DNA from: Paramecium pentaurelia
Lineage: Eukaryota; Ciliophora; Oligohymenophorea; Peniculida; Parameciidae
Length of the DNA: 64,000 nt
Reading direction: 5' to 3'
Assembly: GCA_905183005.1 (NCBI GenBank)
Contig: CAJJDO010000038.1
Location: 440,814-504,813, forward strand
Part shown: positions 37,004 through 48,581 of the stretch, piece after piece
How positions within the stretch are numbered: position 1 is the stretch's first letter
How the letters are laid out: every line of letters starts with the position of its first letter
Notes under the pieces: generated by a model
What the model saw: only the letters and a program-made list of their open reading frames with translations
The model's database searches: none
What the model was told of the DNA's origin: nothing
Position numbers and translations under genes: made by a program

Positions 37004-38074
37004 TCATTTCAAATAATATTCATCGTTTTAAGTAAATATATCTTTGTGTTTTTAAATATATCCTAAAGTTATGTCTTTGCAATAAAAGGCAGCTTACTTA
37101 GAAGTACAAAATGTATTTTATGGAACATTTCCATTTTCTCTAGGTTAGAATTCAACTTCAAAAAACAATTAGAAATTCAACCTTTCCGAATTACTTTATT
37201 CATGATTAATTATTCCATATGTATGAGATACTATGTTTTTAATTTCATCTAAACCCACCTAACCTTAATCAACTTTAGATTTAGATATAGTAATCACGCT
37301 AACGTGATCAAATTTTTTGGCTGAATTAATAAAATCTTATGCTAATATAGGTTGAAATTCAGATGGTATTCCTGGTTTACATTTTGATTTGAGTTTGCTT
37401 AATTTATTTAATCTTCTTAACTTCAATTTTTGAATAGGTAATTTTAGTTTATGTTTTTTATTTTCTTTCTAAAATTTTTGATTTTAGGTTAAATTTTATT
37501 TAGATTCTTCCTATTTTGTATGTGTAATTATTTTTTAAGGTTATTAATTGACTTCCTTTTAAGGTTATTAATTGACTTCCTTTATTTATAAACTATTAGT
37601 AGAAATTATAACAGGACTCTCTCTTAAAATAGATTACTTATCTTCTTATGAAGTCAAACTAATTTTTAAAGATTCAGAATCAGTAATAATAATACTGGGT
37701 ACTTGTTTTGGAGAAGATGGGATTATAGTTTATTTGAATTTTTTATTTTATAGAGACTTTTAATTTTTGTTAATTTGATGATGTTTTCGATGTTTTTAAA
37801 TGCTTATTTTTTTTTATTTTTTTTATTAAATTGGTTTAGGTGATGAACTTATAGAGATTATAAAATCATCTAATCTAGTTTATTTCTTTATTAAATAATA
37901 ATATATTACTTTTGGTTTATTAGCTAAAATATTCCATTCAGATGATAATTTATTTCTAATTTATCTAAATGTTAATTTGGGATTAATTGATTTGCAAATA
38001 TGTTTATTTTTCTCTATATAGTCTTCCTCAGATTAGTATGAAGGCTAAGCTGAACTTGATCTTCTAGTTTTCAT
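37004..38074 (-). CDS. Basic protein with a possible HMG-box-like N-terminus
   Basis: Start at 38074, stop at 37004-37006, open for 356 residues. A 24-nt stop-free stretch at 37886-37909 is probably an intron, giving 348. Residues ~15-60 (YIEKNKHICKSINPKLTFRQ, IRNKLSSEWNILANKPK) resemble an HMG box (N-P-x-x-T-F-x-E-I-x-x-x-L-x-x-x-W), which would mean DNA binding. The similarity is weak. The middle is very Lys/Gln/Ser-rich with an exact KEVNQQPQ tandem repeat coded by a 24-bp direct repeat (about 37536-37583). The C-terminal 100 residues look more structured. No firm family was recognised. A nuclear role is inference from charge and the box-like segment. Confidence 0.6.
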
Positions 38075-38411
38075 TTTGTTGATTAATTATTCTACTTATT
38101 TTTGAGTTCATAAATAGTTTAATATTTATAGGTATAAATATATTAAATAAAATGATAGTAAGAATATTTAAATCAATAAAAAATAGGTTAAAAAATATAA
38201 CTTATTATATTGTTTCATTAAATGAAACTCTATCTAACTAATCCATTATATGTTTGATATCTCCAATTTTTTGTAAGAAATAGAAATCTTCCAATACAAT
38301 CATATAATAGAGTATCTATAATTATCTAAACTACAGTTAGGAATAGAACTCCTTTTGATTTATTAACTTTAGTTATATTATTATATAATATTAATAATAT
38401 TTAATAATAAT
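38075..38411. other. Divergent intergenic region, nothing recognised
   Basis: Short AT-rich spacer that must hold the promoters of two divergent genes. No motif was recognised. Confidence 0.5.
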
Positions 38412-40026
38412 ATGTTGTTTGATCCTAAACAAGAGAATTTGCCATATACATTTGCTATGATCAAACCAGATACAACTCTTAAACCAAATATAGTATAGGA
38501 GGTTGTTAATAAAATAGAAGCTACTGGATTAACAATAAAAAACTTTGTTTAAGTATAATATTTAATAATTATCTATTGAGAGAACTCTACAGAGAAGAAG
38601 TACTAAATCTGTTTTACAAGTAATAAAAGTATATGGATGAAATTATGACATATATGTTATCTGGTGAATGTGTTATGTTTCTTTTATGTCATGAAACTGA
38701 AAATCCTATAATGGTATGGAAAAAGATGATTGGAAATAAAGATCCAATTGAAGCTAAAAAAGCAGATCCATAATCATTAAGAGCAATATATGGAACATCT
38801 ATAATAAAAAATGAATTTCATGGTAGTGATGATCCATTTTCAGCAAATAAAGAAAGGGACATTTTTAAGTTTCCAATCCCTTAAAAAATACCTGATTTCA
38901 AATTTGATAAAATGAAAGTATCTTTAGAAATATTATTTAAATTTCTATATCCACCTAATTTAGAACATTCAAATGCATTAGAAAGATTAGATATTTTTGC
39001 TATATATGGTCCATGTGTTAATTATCATAGTGTTGATTAATGTTTTTGTAGAGAATGTGCAATAATTGGAAAAGAACATATAGAAAGTGTAAGAGAATCA
39101 CTTATTGTTTCTGAATAAACTAAATTAGGAATTAAAATCAGACCTTAACCAACAACAGCTACTAGAACATAATTGCCTTAAAGAGTTCAATTACCACCAA
39201 TTAGATTATTAAAGGAAGAAGATATTAAGTAAATTTATTAGTAATTGTGTGAAAAGTGTCAATTTCATTGTAATGGTTATACACATTTACAAGGAGGTAG
39301 AAATATGCAACATATATTGACTGATCAAGAATTAAACACATTAGCTAAAGAGATGAATAAATAAGAAATCTTAGAATTATTATATAGTGAAAAAGGTAAT
39401 GCTGCTAATGTTATGATTGAAACTATTGATCTTTATGAACCAAATCATTATACTAAAGAAATGATTGAATTATTATTTAAAGAATTGGAAACAGATTATT
39501 ATAATAGATTTAAATTTTATCATCTTTAGAATGTAATTTTAGAAGATAGAAGAATTAGAATGAATGCTTGGATGAGTATTCTAATCAATAAACCAATTCA
39601 TAGATTCAAGAATCCTAAATTAGTTTCTAAAGTCCCATCTGAAATGAGAAAGAATCCAGAAAGCATTCATTATACTATTAATAGAATTTTACCTCTTAAT
39701 TAAACTTATAAGAAAAAAGATATTACTAAAATGCCTTTAGATTTCCCACCTAATCTTGCAGATAAAGATAAATTAAATCCCAATGAAGAAAAATTAGCAT
39801 TATTAAAGAAACTACATAGAGACACACATCATATGGTTGAAATATAAGATGCAAAGAAAGTTTTCATTATTTTTAATTCCTTTAGGTTGTCTCTAATGGT
39901 GTATATTTATTACGTAAATATAATGATGGAAGAAATGGTGATTGGGATAATTATTCATCTCTTAAAGGTATGAATAGAGGATCTTATGTAAATTATGAAC
40001 AAAAAAAGAAAAAAGAAAAACTTTGA
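38412..40026 (+). CDS. Nucleoside diphosphate kinase-domain protein with long C-terminal extension (frame inconsistency)
   Basis: ATG at 38412, TGA at 40024-40026, about 519 residues, with a clear 26-nt intron at 39860-39885. The first ~150 residues are an NDP kinase domain: YTFAMIKPD, IEATGLTI, NLFYKQQKY, MLSGECVMFLL and the active-site run IKNEFHGSDD with the catalytic His at 38819-38821. The remaining ~350 residues are unrecognised and contain several Cys/His pairs (YGPCVN, QCFCREC, CEKCQFHC) that could bind metal. Between LTIKNFVQ and ELYREEV the frames do not join. The available GT...AG pairs remove 28 or 30 nt (38553-38580 or 38582), but a length of 2 modulo 3 is required. A one-base error near the A6 run at 38537-38542, or a real mutation, would explain this. 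If real, the gene is broken. Confidence 0.75.
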
Positions 40027-40183
40027 ATTATAACGAATGCATTATCAATTAAAATTTATTAATATCTTAAGAAATTGATTAATAAATATTAATAATTAAT
40101 GAAAATTATAGAACAATACTATTCTATTTATACAAATTTATTTCTCTAATTTTGATATAAATATTTTTAATTATTTATTTTTT

Positions 40184-43100
40184 ATGGAATTAACAATAGA
40201 ATTACAAAGCCAATATTAGATTGAATCATTTTAAACTGAATTATAAGATACAATTACACTTTTAAATATTGCAAAAATGATTTAAGATGCTGAATATTTT
40301 GAGTAAATACTTATTTTTGACATCTAGATAATTTAATTTAAGTGAACAATTCTGTTTGGAAATTAAGGGCACTAATAAATTTATTGGTGGAAGAGAAACA
40401 TTCCTTAAAGATTATATAAATGATATTGGTTAAAATGTTCTATTCTTCCATAGAGGATTGGATGGCTAAAGAAAAAGTTTAATTATATTTTATTATAATA
40501 GTGTAAAGTGGAGAGGTTATAGATGATAATAACAAATCTAAATCCAATATTAATCAAATCAATCAAAATATTCCTATACCTATTGAAAATGTTATGAAAA
40601 GCTAGAGTAAAAATTCATAAGATGGAGGAACAGTTATTGGAGGAGGAAATATTACTGCATCATAACACATTAACAATTTATATGAAAAACATTATTAAAA
40701 TAGTTTTGATACTGGAAATCTATTAGGAACTTAATAATCTAATTCAAACTAAGCTATTATATAATAAAATTAAATCATAAGTTCTCTGCAAGATTAAGAT
40801 GAATATATAGAAACTAACTTAGAAAATTAATAAGCTAACTAATTTGGAAAAAATAAATAATAATCTAATTAATAAATCACTTAAATTGAAAATTAGGATT
40901 AATAATACCTATAAAGTAATTAACCATATAATTAATAATAAACAACTGATTTACTCAAAAAAAACTAATAATTAATAGGCGGAAATTTGACACAAAGTAA
41001 TTATTTGAGGTAGTTCGATAGTAATAATCATTCTGAAAGATAGTAGCCTCCACAATCAATTGAGTCAGGTTTAACAATGGAAGAGGCTCCATTACAATAA
41101 CAAATACCTTAATAAAATAATATTCAAATAACTGAATTACTTTTGGCAACATAATAACCTTAATAAAATACTAATATTTCAAATGATCCACTTTTTACAA
41201 GTTAATAACCCGAACAATCTCAATAATATATAACTAATCCACCGATTGATCAACTTTTTACAACATAATAACTCCATTAATTATAATAAAATTCATATTC
41301 AGCGATTGATCCTCTATTTGCAAGACAATAACCTCAAGAATCTTAATAACATGCTGATTCATCAATCGATCCTCTATTTATTAAATAATATACAGCTAAT
41401 CCATCAGTTGATCCTCTTTTTGCAAGATAATAACCACAATAATCATAATACAATACTAATCCATCAGTTGATCCTCTTTTTGCAAGATAATAACCCCAAT
41501 AATCATAATACAATACTAATCCATCGGTTGATCCTGTATTTACAAGATAATAACCACAATAATCATAATACAATACTAATCCATCGGTTGATCCTGTATT
41601 TACAAGATAATAACCCCAATAATCATAATACAATACTAATCCATCGGTTGATCCTGTATTTACAAGATAATAACCACAATAATCATAATACAATACTAAT
41701 CCATAGGTTGATCCTTTATTTGCAAGATAATAACCCCAATAATCATAATAAAATACTAATCCATCGGTTGATCCTTTATTTGCAAGATAATAACCCCAAT
41801 AACCATAATACAATACTAATCCATAGGTTGATCCTTTATTTGCAAGATAATCACCCCAATAATCATAATACAATACTAATCCATCGGTTGATCCTTTATT
41901 TACAAGATAATAACCCCAATAATCATAATACAATACTAATCCATCGGTTGATCCTGTATTTACAAGATAATAACCACAATAATCATAATACAATACTAAT
42001 CCATCGGTTGATCCTGTATTTACAAGATAATAACCCCAATAATCATAATACAATACTAATCCATCGGTTGATCCTGTATTTACAAGATAATAACCACAAT
42101 AATCATAATACAATACTAATCCATCGGTTGATCCTGTATTTACAAGATAATAACCCCAATAATCATAATACAATACTAATCCATCGGTTGATCCTGTATT
42201 TACAAGATAATAACCCCAATAATCATAATACAATACTAATCCATCGGTTGATCCTGTATTTACAAGATAATAACCACAATAATCATAATACAATACTAAT
42301 CCATCGGTTGATCCTTTATTTGCAAGATAATAACCCCAATAATCATAATAAAATACTAATCCATCGGTTGATCCTTTATTTGCAAGATAATAACCCCAAT
42401 AACCATAATACAATACTAATCCATAGGTTGATCCTTTATTTGCAAGATAATCACCCCAATAATCATAATACAATACTAATCCATCGGTTGATCCTTTATT
42501 TGCAAGATAATCACCCCAATAATCATAATACAATACTAATCCATCGGTTGATCCTTTATTTGCAAGATAATCACCCCAATAATCATAATACAATACTAAT
42601 CCATCGGTTGATCCTGTATTTACAAGATAATAACCCCAATAATCATAATAAAATACTAATCCATCGGTTGATCCTTTATTTGCAAGATAATAACCCCAAT
42701 AATCATAATACAATACTGATCCATGGGTTGATCCTTTATTTGCAAGATAATAACCACAATAATCATAATACAATACTAATCCATCGGTTGATCCTGTATT
42801 TACAAGATAATAACCTCAATAGCCTTTATAAATTACTAATCCATCAAATGATCCCCTTTTTACAAGATAATTCCCCCATTAATTTTAATAAAATTCTAAT
42901 TCAGCGATTGATCCTGTATTTCCTAAATAATATACAACTAATCAAACAGTTGATCCTTTATTTGCAAGATAATAACCCCAATAATCATAGTAGCATACTA
43001 ATCCGCCGATTGATCCTGTATTTACAAGATAATCACCTCAATAATCATAATACAATACTAATCCATCGTTTGATCCTTTATTTGCAAGATAATAACCCCA

Positions 43101-43479
43101 ATAATCATAGTAACATACTAATCCATCGTTTGATCCTGTATTTGCAAGATAATAACCGCAATAATCATAATAAAATACTGATCCATGGGTTGATCCTTTA
43201 TTTGCAAGATAATAACCACAATAATCATAATAAAATACCAATCCAACAGTTGATCATGTATTTGCAAGATAATAACTTCAAAAGCAAAACTTTGATAATG
43301 GAAATACAAATCAAAATGCTTTTTTATAAAACTCATTCCTAAAGTCATCTAACATCAAAATCAATAATATGATTGGAACTTAATATACATTATAAACCAT
43401 TCTGAATCCACAATAAAAACAGGCCTTAATAGAGTATTTATAAAGAGAAAATATTTAATTTAATTTTTCTTAAAATTGA
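40184..43479 (+). CDS. Gln-rich protein with about 30 DPLF/DPVF repeats of 20 residues
   Basis: ATG at 40184, TGA at 43477-43479. Introns of 25 nt (40303-40327) and 25 nt (40477-40501) leave 1,081 residues. An N-terminal ~95-residue part (SEQFCLEIKGTNKFIGGRET, VLFFHRGLDGQRK) looks globular. It is followed by ~270 Gln/Asn-rich residues and then some 30 copies of a 20-residue unit, NPSVDPLFARQQPQQSQYNT, with variants (DPVFTRQQ). The short C-terminus contains GTQYTLQTILNPQQKQALIE. The correct frame is the one where the TAA codons are Gln. Two other frames across the repeat are also long and open in the standard code but do not join the flanking exons. Repeated DPLF motifs resemble adaptor-binding peptides of endocytic proteins. 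That role is inference only. Confidence 0.8.
41281..43280 (+). repeat. 60-bp tandem repeat array inside a coding exon
   Basis: From 41401 to about 42900 every 60-bp line is one unit with the core GTTGATCCTNTATTTNCAAG. Flanking units are more diverged. Two 42-bp short units (about 41359-41400 and 42901-42942) carry TATACA before AAT. A higher-order pattern exists: units 41701-41880 closely match 42301-42480, 600 bp (10 units) apart, suggesting block duplication within the array. Confidence 0.95.
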
Positions 43480-43585
43480 TAATACATAATTATTATGATA
43501 AATTTTAAAATATAACAATAATGAAAGAATTTTAATTACATTTATAATTAATTCTTTTTGAATAAAGAAATATTATATAATAATT

Positions 43586-45067
43586 ATGCAAATACAAAGA
43601 AAGGATCATAGCAAATTAGCAATAATTGGGAATGTAGATTCAGGTAAATCAACATTAGTTGGTGTGTTGACAAAAGGAATTTTAGATGATGGAAGAGGTG
43701 GTGCAAGAGAAGTATAATAATGTATTTAAATTTAAGCGTGTCTTTAATTATAAACATGAGAAAGAAAATGGAAGAACTTCATCTGTAGCTTAAGAAATAA
43801 TGGGCTTTGATGAGAATCTTAAATAGGTATTACCTGAGAGATTCAATCAAAATAAAAACAAATACTGGAGTTAAGTTGTAGAGAAGAGTTAAAAGATTGT
43901 CACATTCATAGATTTATGTGGTCATGAGAAATATTTGAAAACCACTATTTTTGGTTTAGTAGCAATGATTCCTGATTACTCATTAATAATTGTTGGTGCA
44001 AATATGGGTGTATCAAAAATGACCAGAGAACATTTAGGTGTAAGTCTCTTTTTAAAAATACCTTTCGCAATAGTCTTAACAAAAGTTGACATAGCTCCAT
44101 AAAATATTTACAATGAAACACTTGAACATATTAAATCTTTGATTAAGAGTCCTGCTATAAAAAGGACAGCTGTATTATTTGATGAAAAATCTGATTTAAA
44201 TGAAATAGATAAGTGGGCAGGATTAATGCATGGCAATAATGTTGTACCCATTTTCTAAGTGTCCAGTGTCTCAGGAAATGGATTATAGCAATTGACACGT
44301 TTCATAAGTGCAGTTCCAAATAGAGATTAACTAAATAAAGCTTATCAAACTATTAATGATCCATTACAATTTGATATCTAAGAAAATTTCAACGTTCCAG
44401 GTGTCGGGATTGTAGTTAGTGGTATAGTAAGAAGTGGAAAAGCAATTCTAAATTAACATGTACTTTTGGGTCCAGATAAAGCTAAATGTATATTTTGTGA
44501 TTCTATATTAGAATTTAAGCCTGTGAATATTAAATCAATTCATATTAATAGAGTATTGACGGATTCTGCTTAAGTAGGAGAATTTGCTTGTTTTTCTCTT
44601 AAACCATCCAAAGCTGGTGATAGATTAGATAGAGCTGATTTTAGAAAGGGGATGATTATCATAGATCCTGCTATAAAATAAGAACCTGTAACTTAATTCG
44701 AAGTATAATATTTATTCTAAATCAGGCAAACATCCATATACTTCACCATCCTACTACTATGAGTAAGGGATATCAAGCAGTCATGCATTGTGGAGTTGTT
44801 AGATAAGCAGTTGAGATTAAAAACATATTATAACATGAAGTATTAAGAACAGGGGATGTTGATACTGTTAGGTAATATTCAATTTTAATTGTTAGATTAA
44901 AATTTTTATATGCAGCTGAATATTTATAAACTGACTAAATTATAGTAATAAGAGAGGGTAGAACTAAAATATTTGGATACATATCTAAATTAATTACAGA
45001 TAAATAGTTAGAAGATGAGAAGAAAATTAATGCTAACTAAATTCTTCAAGTTAAACAATAATTTTGA
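43586..45067 (+). CDS. GTPBP1/GTPBP2-like translational GTPase
   Basis: ATG at 43586, TGA at 45065-45067. Introns of 25 nt (43712-43736), 23 nt (44703-44725) and 24 nt (44872-44895) leave 469 residues. The GTPase motifs are plain: G1 GNVDSGKST, G3 DLCGHEKY and G4 TKVD. An EF-Tu-like domain 2 and 3 follow, with GIVVSGIVRSGKA, ILHHPTTMSKGYQAVMHCG and RTGDVDTV, ending in EYLQTDQIIVIREGRTKIFG. The order and the HHPTT...HCG block match the GTPBP1/2 family (EF-Tu-like GTPases linked to ribosome rescue and mRNA decay) rather than EF-1 alpha or eRF3. The N-terminal extension of animal GTPBP1 is absent. The third intron is a stop-free 24-mer supported by homology. Confidence 0.88.
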
Positions 45068-45155
45068 TTTGTTATTTTGTTTTAATAAATCTCTATTTTA
45101 AATTTCTAAATAATATATTCTTATAATAAGTATTATTATGTTTTTATAGTTTAAT

Positions 45156-45880
45156 TCAATGCTTTCTAAATTGGTATAATTCATTAAGCTAATTAATTTT
45201 GTCTTATTTGGCTTTTCTTTCTAAATTTAAGCGATTTTAAATTTCTCTTGCTCTTGATTTTTCTGTTGATAATTATCCATTTTTATGTTACTTTTTGTCA
45301 CTTTCTATAAATGATTTTCTCTTTTCATTTTCTTCTGAAATTCTTCTATTAATTTCATCATCAATCTTTTTCTTTGTATCATCATGTGAAGTTGATTCTA
45401 ATATGCTCACTCTTCCTCCATGAGCAACACTACTCTGTAAGGGTGTCTTAAATTTATTAATGATTTCCTCATACATTTCATCCAACTACCTTTAACATTG
45501 CAATTACAATCTTTGAGACTCTTATTTAATTTAAATATCAATATCCTTAAAACTAGGTCCAACTAATTAATTAATCAATTAATTAATTCTTTCATCTTGA
45601 TGAGTAGCTTTAGATTTACAATAAATTCAATACCTATTTGATTCATTTCCCTTTACAAAATAACAAGGCTTTTTTCAAAGCGTTCAATTTTGAAAATTAA
45701 GCCTTCATCATTTCTACAACGATCCAAATTCAAACCTTGAAATTGATGAATAACATGATCTAATTGTTTAGTTAATTCATTAATTCGCTTGTCTTATAAT
45801 TGAGTTAGATTTTCTATAAATCCTAATCGATCTTCTACAATTTTGAGACGCATGCTAATGTTTTCATTATCTAAAAACAT
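45156..45880 (-). CDS. Small coiled-coil protein
   Basis: Start at 45880, stop at 45156-45158. One 26-nt intron (45608-45633) leaves 232 residues. The protein is hydrophilic and almost entirely helical, with heptad-like Leu/Ile spacing in RLKIVEDRLGFIENLTQLQD and KRINELTKQLDHVIHQF, and charged Lys/Glu-rich helices toward the C-terminus (EINRRISEENEKRKSFIES). It resembles basal-body or axonemal fibre proteins such as SF-assemblin in general character, but no diagnostic motif was seen. It is convergent with the GTPase gene, with 88 bp between stops. Confidence 0.7.
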
Positions 45881-45948
45881 TTATTATAAATTATTATAAA
45901 ATAAAATTAGAATTGATTTATATATTTTTTTTAAGAATTAAATTGTTA

Positions 45949-47019
45949 TCATGCTGATGCTCTCTCTTAGAGATATACCTTAACATTGGATAATTTAGTA
46001 GCCAAGATTTCTTCAACTTATCTGATAATAGAGATTTCTTATTATCTGTGTTCAGAATCTTCAGCATATTAAGTTCTCCATGAATCGCATTCAGCTTCCT
46101 TTTATTCTTTTCCTGATGAAGCAGCGTTCAATTCATCAGTAGCATCTTCCTTTCTCTTCTTTTATAAATCCAAAGCTTATTAGTTGTCTTGGAGTTATCT
46201 TTCAGAGTCTTCTCTGGCAGCGCTCAAAGATTCTCTTTATGATGCAATTTCAACAACTAAAGCTTCAAAATCTAATTAAGCTTAGATTTCTGTTTATCTG
46301 GCATTTTCAAGTGCTTCAGCTAATTAAGTGCTTACTTCACCTAATTTTCCGAGGACATTGTTTAATTATTCAGCTGAGAATGTTGAAGCAACTTACATAA
46401 GAGCAAGGATTGGATTGGATGCACCAATCTTGTTTAATTATGTTAAAGCAGCCAAGACTTCTTAATCTGGTTGGATTGAACTCAATCTTTAGATGATAAC
46501 TTCAACAGCTTCAATGACATTTTCTGTTTCATTCTCGAATGTCTTGAAACTTTCAGCATCTTCAGCTCTTTATTCTCTAATTTAGGTTTCTTATTCATTC
46601 AATATATCTAATTAGACTTATTTGTCTTCAACATCTTATGTCAATTATTCAACCTTGGCACTAAGGGTTTAGATTTCTTAGGTTGATTCTGTGATTTCAT
46701 TGGAAGCGAAGTCAATTCTTCTGTTATATTAGTAGATTTCTGTTTCACAATCAACTTCATCTTAAGCATGCTTTTAATCAGCTTCTTATTAGTTGAGGAT
46801 AAGATTTTCTCTCAATTATTATAACATTTTAGCTATATCTCCCAATGGAGCCTTGTTATTCAATTAAAGAGCAATTGTGTCTAATAATTTTCTTCCTAAT
46901 TCGTGTTCTTCCATGGCTTCTAATTATGTGAAGATAGCCTTGCTTGGGTCATTTGATCTTTTAACAAAGACAGCTTATGTGAGTGTCAATCCCAAAAGAG
47001 CGATAAGAATCAATTTCAT
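45949..47019 (-). CDS. Trichocyst matrix protein (secreted)
   Basis: Start at 47019, stop at 45949-45951, one uninterrupted frame of 356 residues. It has a signal peptide (MKLILIALLGLTLTQA). The precursor organisation of Paramecium trichocyst matrix proteins is visible: a short pro-region, a first helical half (VDCETEIYQYNRRIDFASNE, LSAKVEQLTQDVEDKQ), a central linker with LNKIGASNPILALM, and a second half (QLDFEALVVEIASQRESL, ECDSWRTQYAEDSEHRQQE). Both halves are heptad-rich, with the Cys-x-Trp type positions of the family. These proteins are processed proteolytically, crystallise in the secretory granule and expand on exocytosis. Codon use is less AT-rich than in neighbours (GCC, CTC, ATC and TTC are common), typical of strongly expressed genes. 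Confidence 0.92.
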
Positions 47020-47199
47020 AATTAAATTATTGATTTACAATTTAAACAACATTCACTTTTAATGCAAAGACTATTCGTTTTTCTAACTAAAATTAAAATA
47101 GTTTAAATTAAATGTTAAAAAACGATAACTCCATTATAAACAAATAGAATTATATAATAAAATACTTAAATCTATGATTATATTATAATTCATATATAT

Positions 47200-48581
47200 T
47201 CATTTATTCAATAGATATGATGGAACATCTGCAAAAGTTGGTTTGAGATTATAATTTCCTGGTCCTGGAACACTCTAATCCGTTTAGTTCAAATTTGGTC
47301 TTAGTGCTGTTCCAAATCCCCATCTAGGTCCATCAGAAGAACCTCTCAAATTGTAATTTCCAGGTCCTAAAATAAATTAAATAGTCTAACCTGGAGCATC
47401 TTTCCCAAAACCAGCATTCAGTTCAGCTCTTTGACCTGTACCAATTTTAGCTGAAGCAGGACGTTGTTTACTTGGTCCATCATTTGGATTATATGCACCT
47501 GGACCAGGTTAATTTAAATTAGTTGTTGGTTCATACTTACTACCTAAAATCTAATGTTTGGGACCCTCTCCTATTTTAGTATTCAAATCATAAGTTCCTG
47601 GTCCTGGAATATCTCTTGTATCACTTAATGGCCTACGAGTAGCACTACCAATACGAACTTATGCTGATTTAGGCCTTGCAAATTCATATCTAGATTCATA
47701 AGTTCCTGGTCCTGGAGTTCTAAGCATTTCTCGATTTAAGCTATCTCTAGTCTCATTTCCTATTTTATATGATGGAGGTTGCAATTTTTGTTTCTTATCC
47801 CAATTATATGTTCCAGGTCCTGGCACTTATTCTTACTGAGTTTAATTTCTTCTAGAAAGCATGGAAAATCCTTTTTAAGAAACATTAAACTCGCTTCTTG
47901 CTTCATATTCTCCTGGACCAGGATTCTTTATTTCTGAAAAAGCTCCTCTAGATGCTGTTCCAAATTTATATTATGGACCAGCACTATTAGGTCTTTTAAG
48001 ATATGATCCAGGTCCTGGTGTACGAGTTAAATCATTGAATCCCTCACGCTTAGAGTGGGGAAATCTTAAATTCAAACCTATGTTTACTTCATGCAAGGAA
48101 CTCCTAATACAGTCGATTGGTTTTCATAAGCTCCAGGCCCTGGTTAAAATGTAGAGTAGGTTTATGATAATTTTGCTCCAATGGAATAATTTGGAAGAGC
48201 CTTGACCATTGTTCGATAATTAGGATTGTAAGCTCCTAAAAAATGAATGCTTTATATTTACCTGGTCCTGGTCCCTATTTTGCTAAAATTGTTGGTTTCT
48301 TAAGACCAAAGGAATACTTTGGTCCTTCTTTGGTTACTCTTGAAGGATGTTCATATGCACCAGGTCCTGGGGCAAATACTTTAAGAAGGCCACTTCTATT
48401 ACCAGATCCAAATCTACTTTAACAGGCAAAATTTACTTGAAAGATGGAGGAGTCATCTTCTATCTTTTTATTGGTTAGTAAGCTCCTGGTCCAGGTGTTT
48501 CACTCCTGGGTTGAGTGGCTAATGTAGTTAAGTATGATAAATACATCGTTACGCTTTACCAATTGAAAAAGCACTCACCAT
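47200..48581 (-). CDS. SHIPPO/ODF3-type PGPG-repeat protein
   Basis: Start at 48581, stop at 47200-47202. Introns of 26 nt (48519-48544), 20 nt (48417-48436), 26 nt (48236-48261) and 23 nt (48065-48087) leave 428 residues. Twelve P-G-P-G-x-Y type repeats are spaced through the whole protein (TPGPGAY, APGPGAY, QPGPGAY, TPGPGSY, NPGPGEY, IPGPGTY and so on), each with a nearby FG/IG element such as YSFGLKKP or KIGNETR. It begins MVSAFSIGKAQR. This is the SHIPPO (sperm-tail PG-rich) repeat family. These proteins associate with axonemal or cortical microtubules. The first intron was chosen because a longer alternative creates a premature TGA. Confidence 0.92.

Noticed and set aside
37073..37230. 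Plus-strand ATG frame beginning MSLQQKAAYLEVQ
   Set aside because: Lies antisense within the C-terminal part of the basic protein gene, is short (about 45 codons) and ends in TGA without further exons.
37317..37336. Perfect inverted repeat ATCACG-CTAA-CGTGAT
   Set aside because: It falls inside coding sequence (HVSV region) of the basic protein and can arise by chance; no evidence of a binding site.
38457..38560. A 25-nt intron inside NDP kinase exon 1 that would fix the frame together with the 28-nt intron
   Set aside because: It would delete the conserved IVQEVVNKIEATGLTI segment, so it is unlikely to be real.
41343..42773. Minus-strand open frame of about 476 codons (YYDYWGYYLVNTGSTDGL-type repeats)
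   Set aside because: Shadow of the 60-bp repeat array. It has no exon context, while the + strand frame joins two spliced exons and a proper C-terminus.
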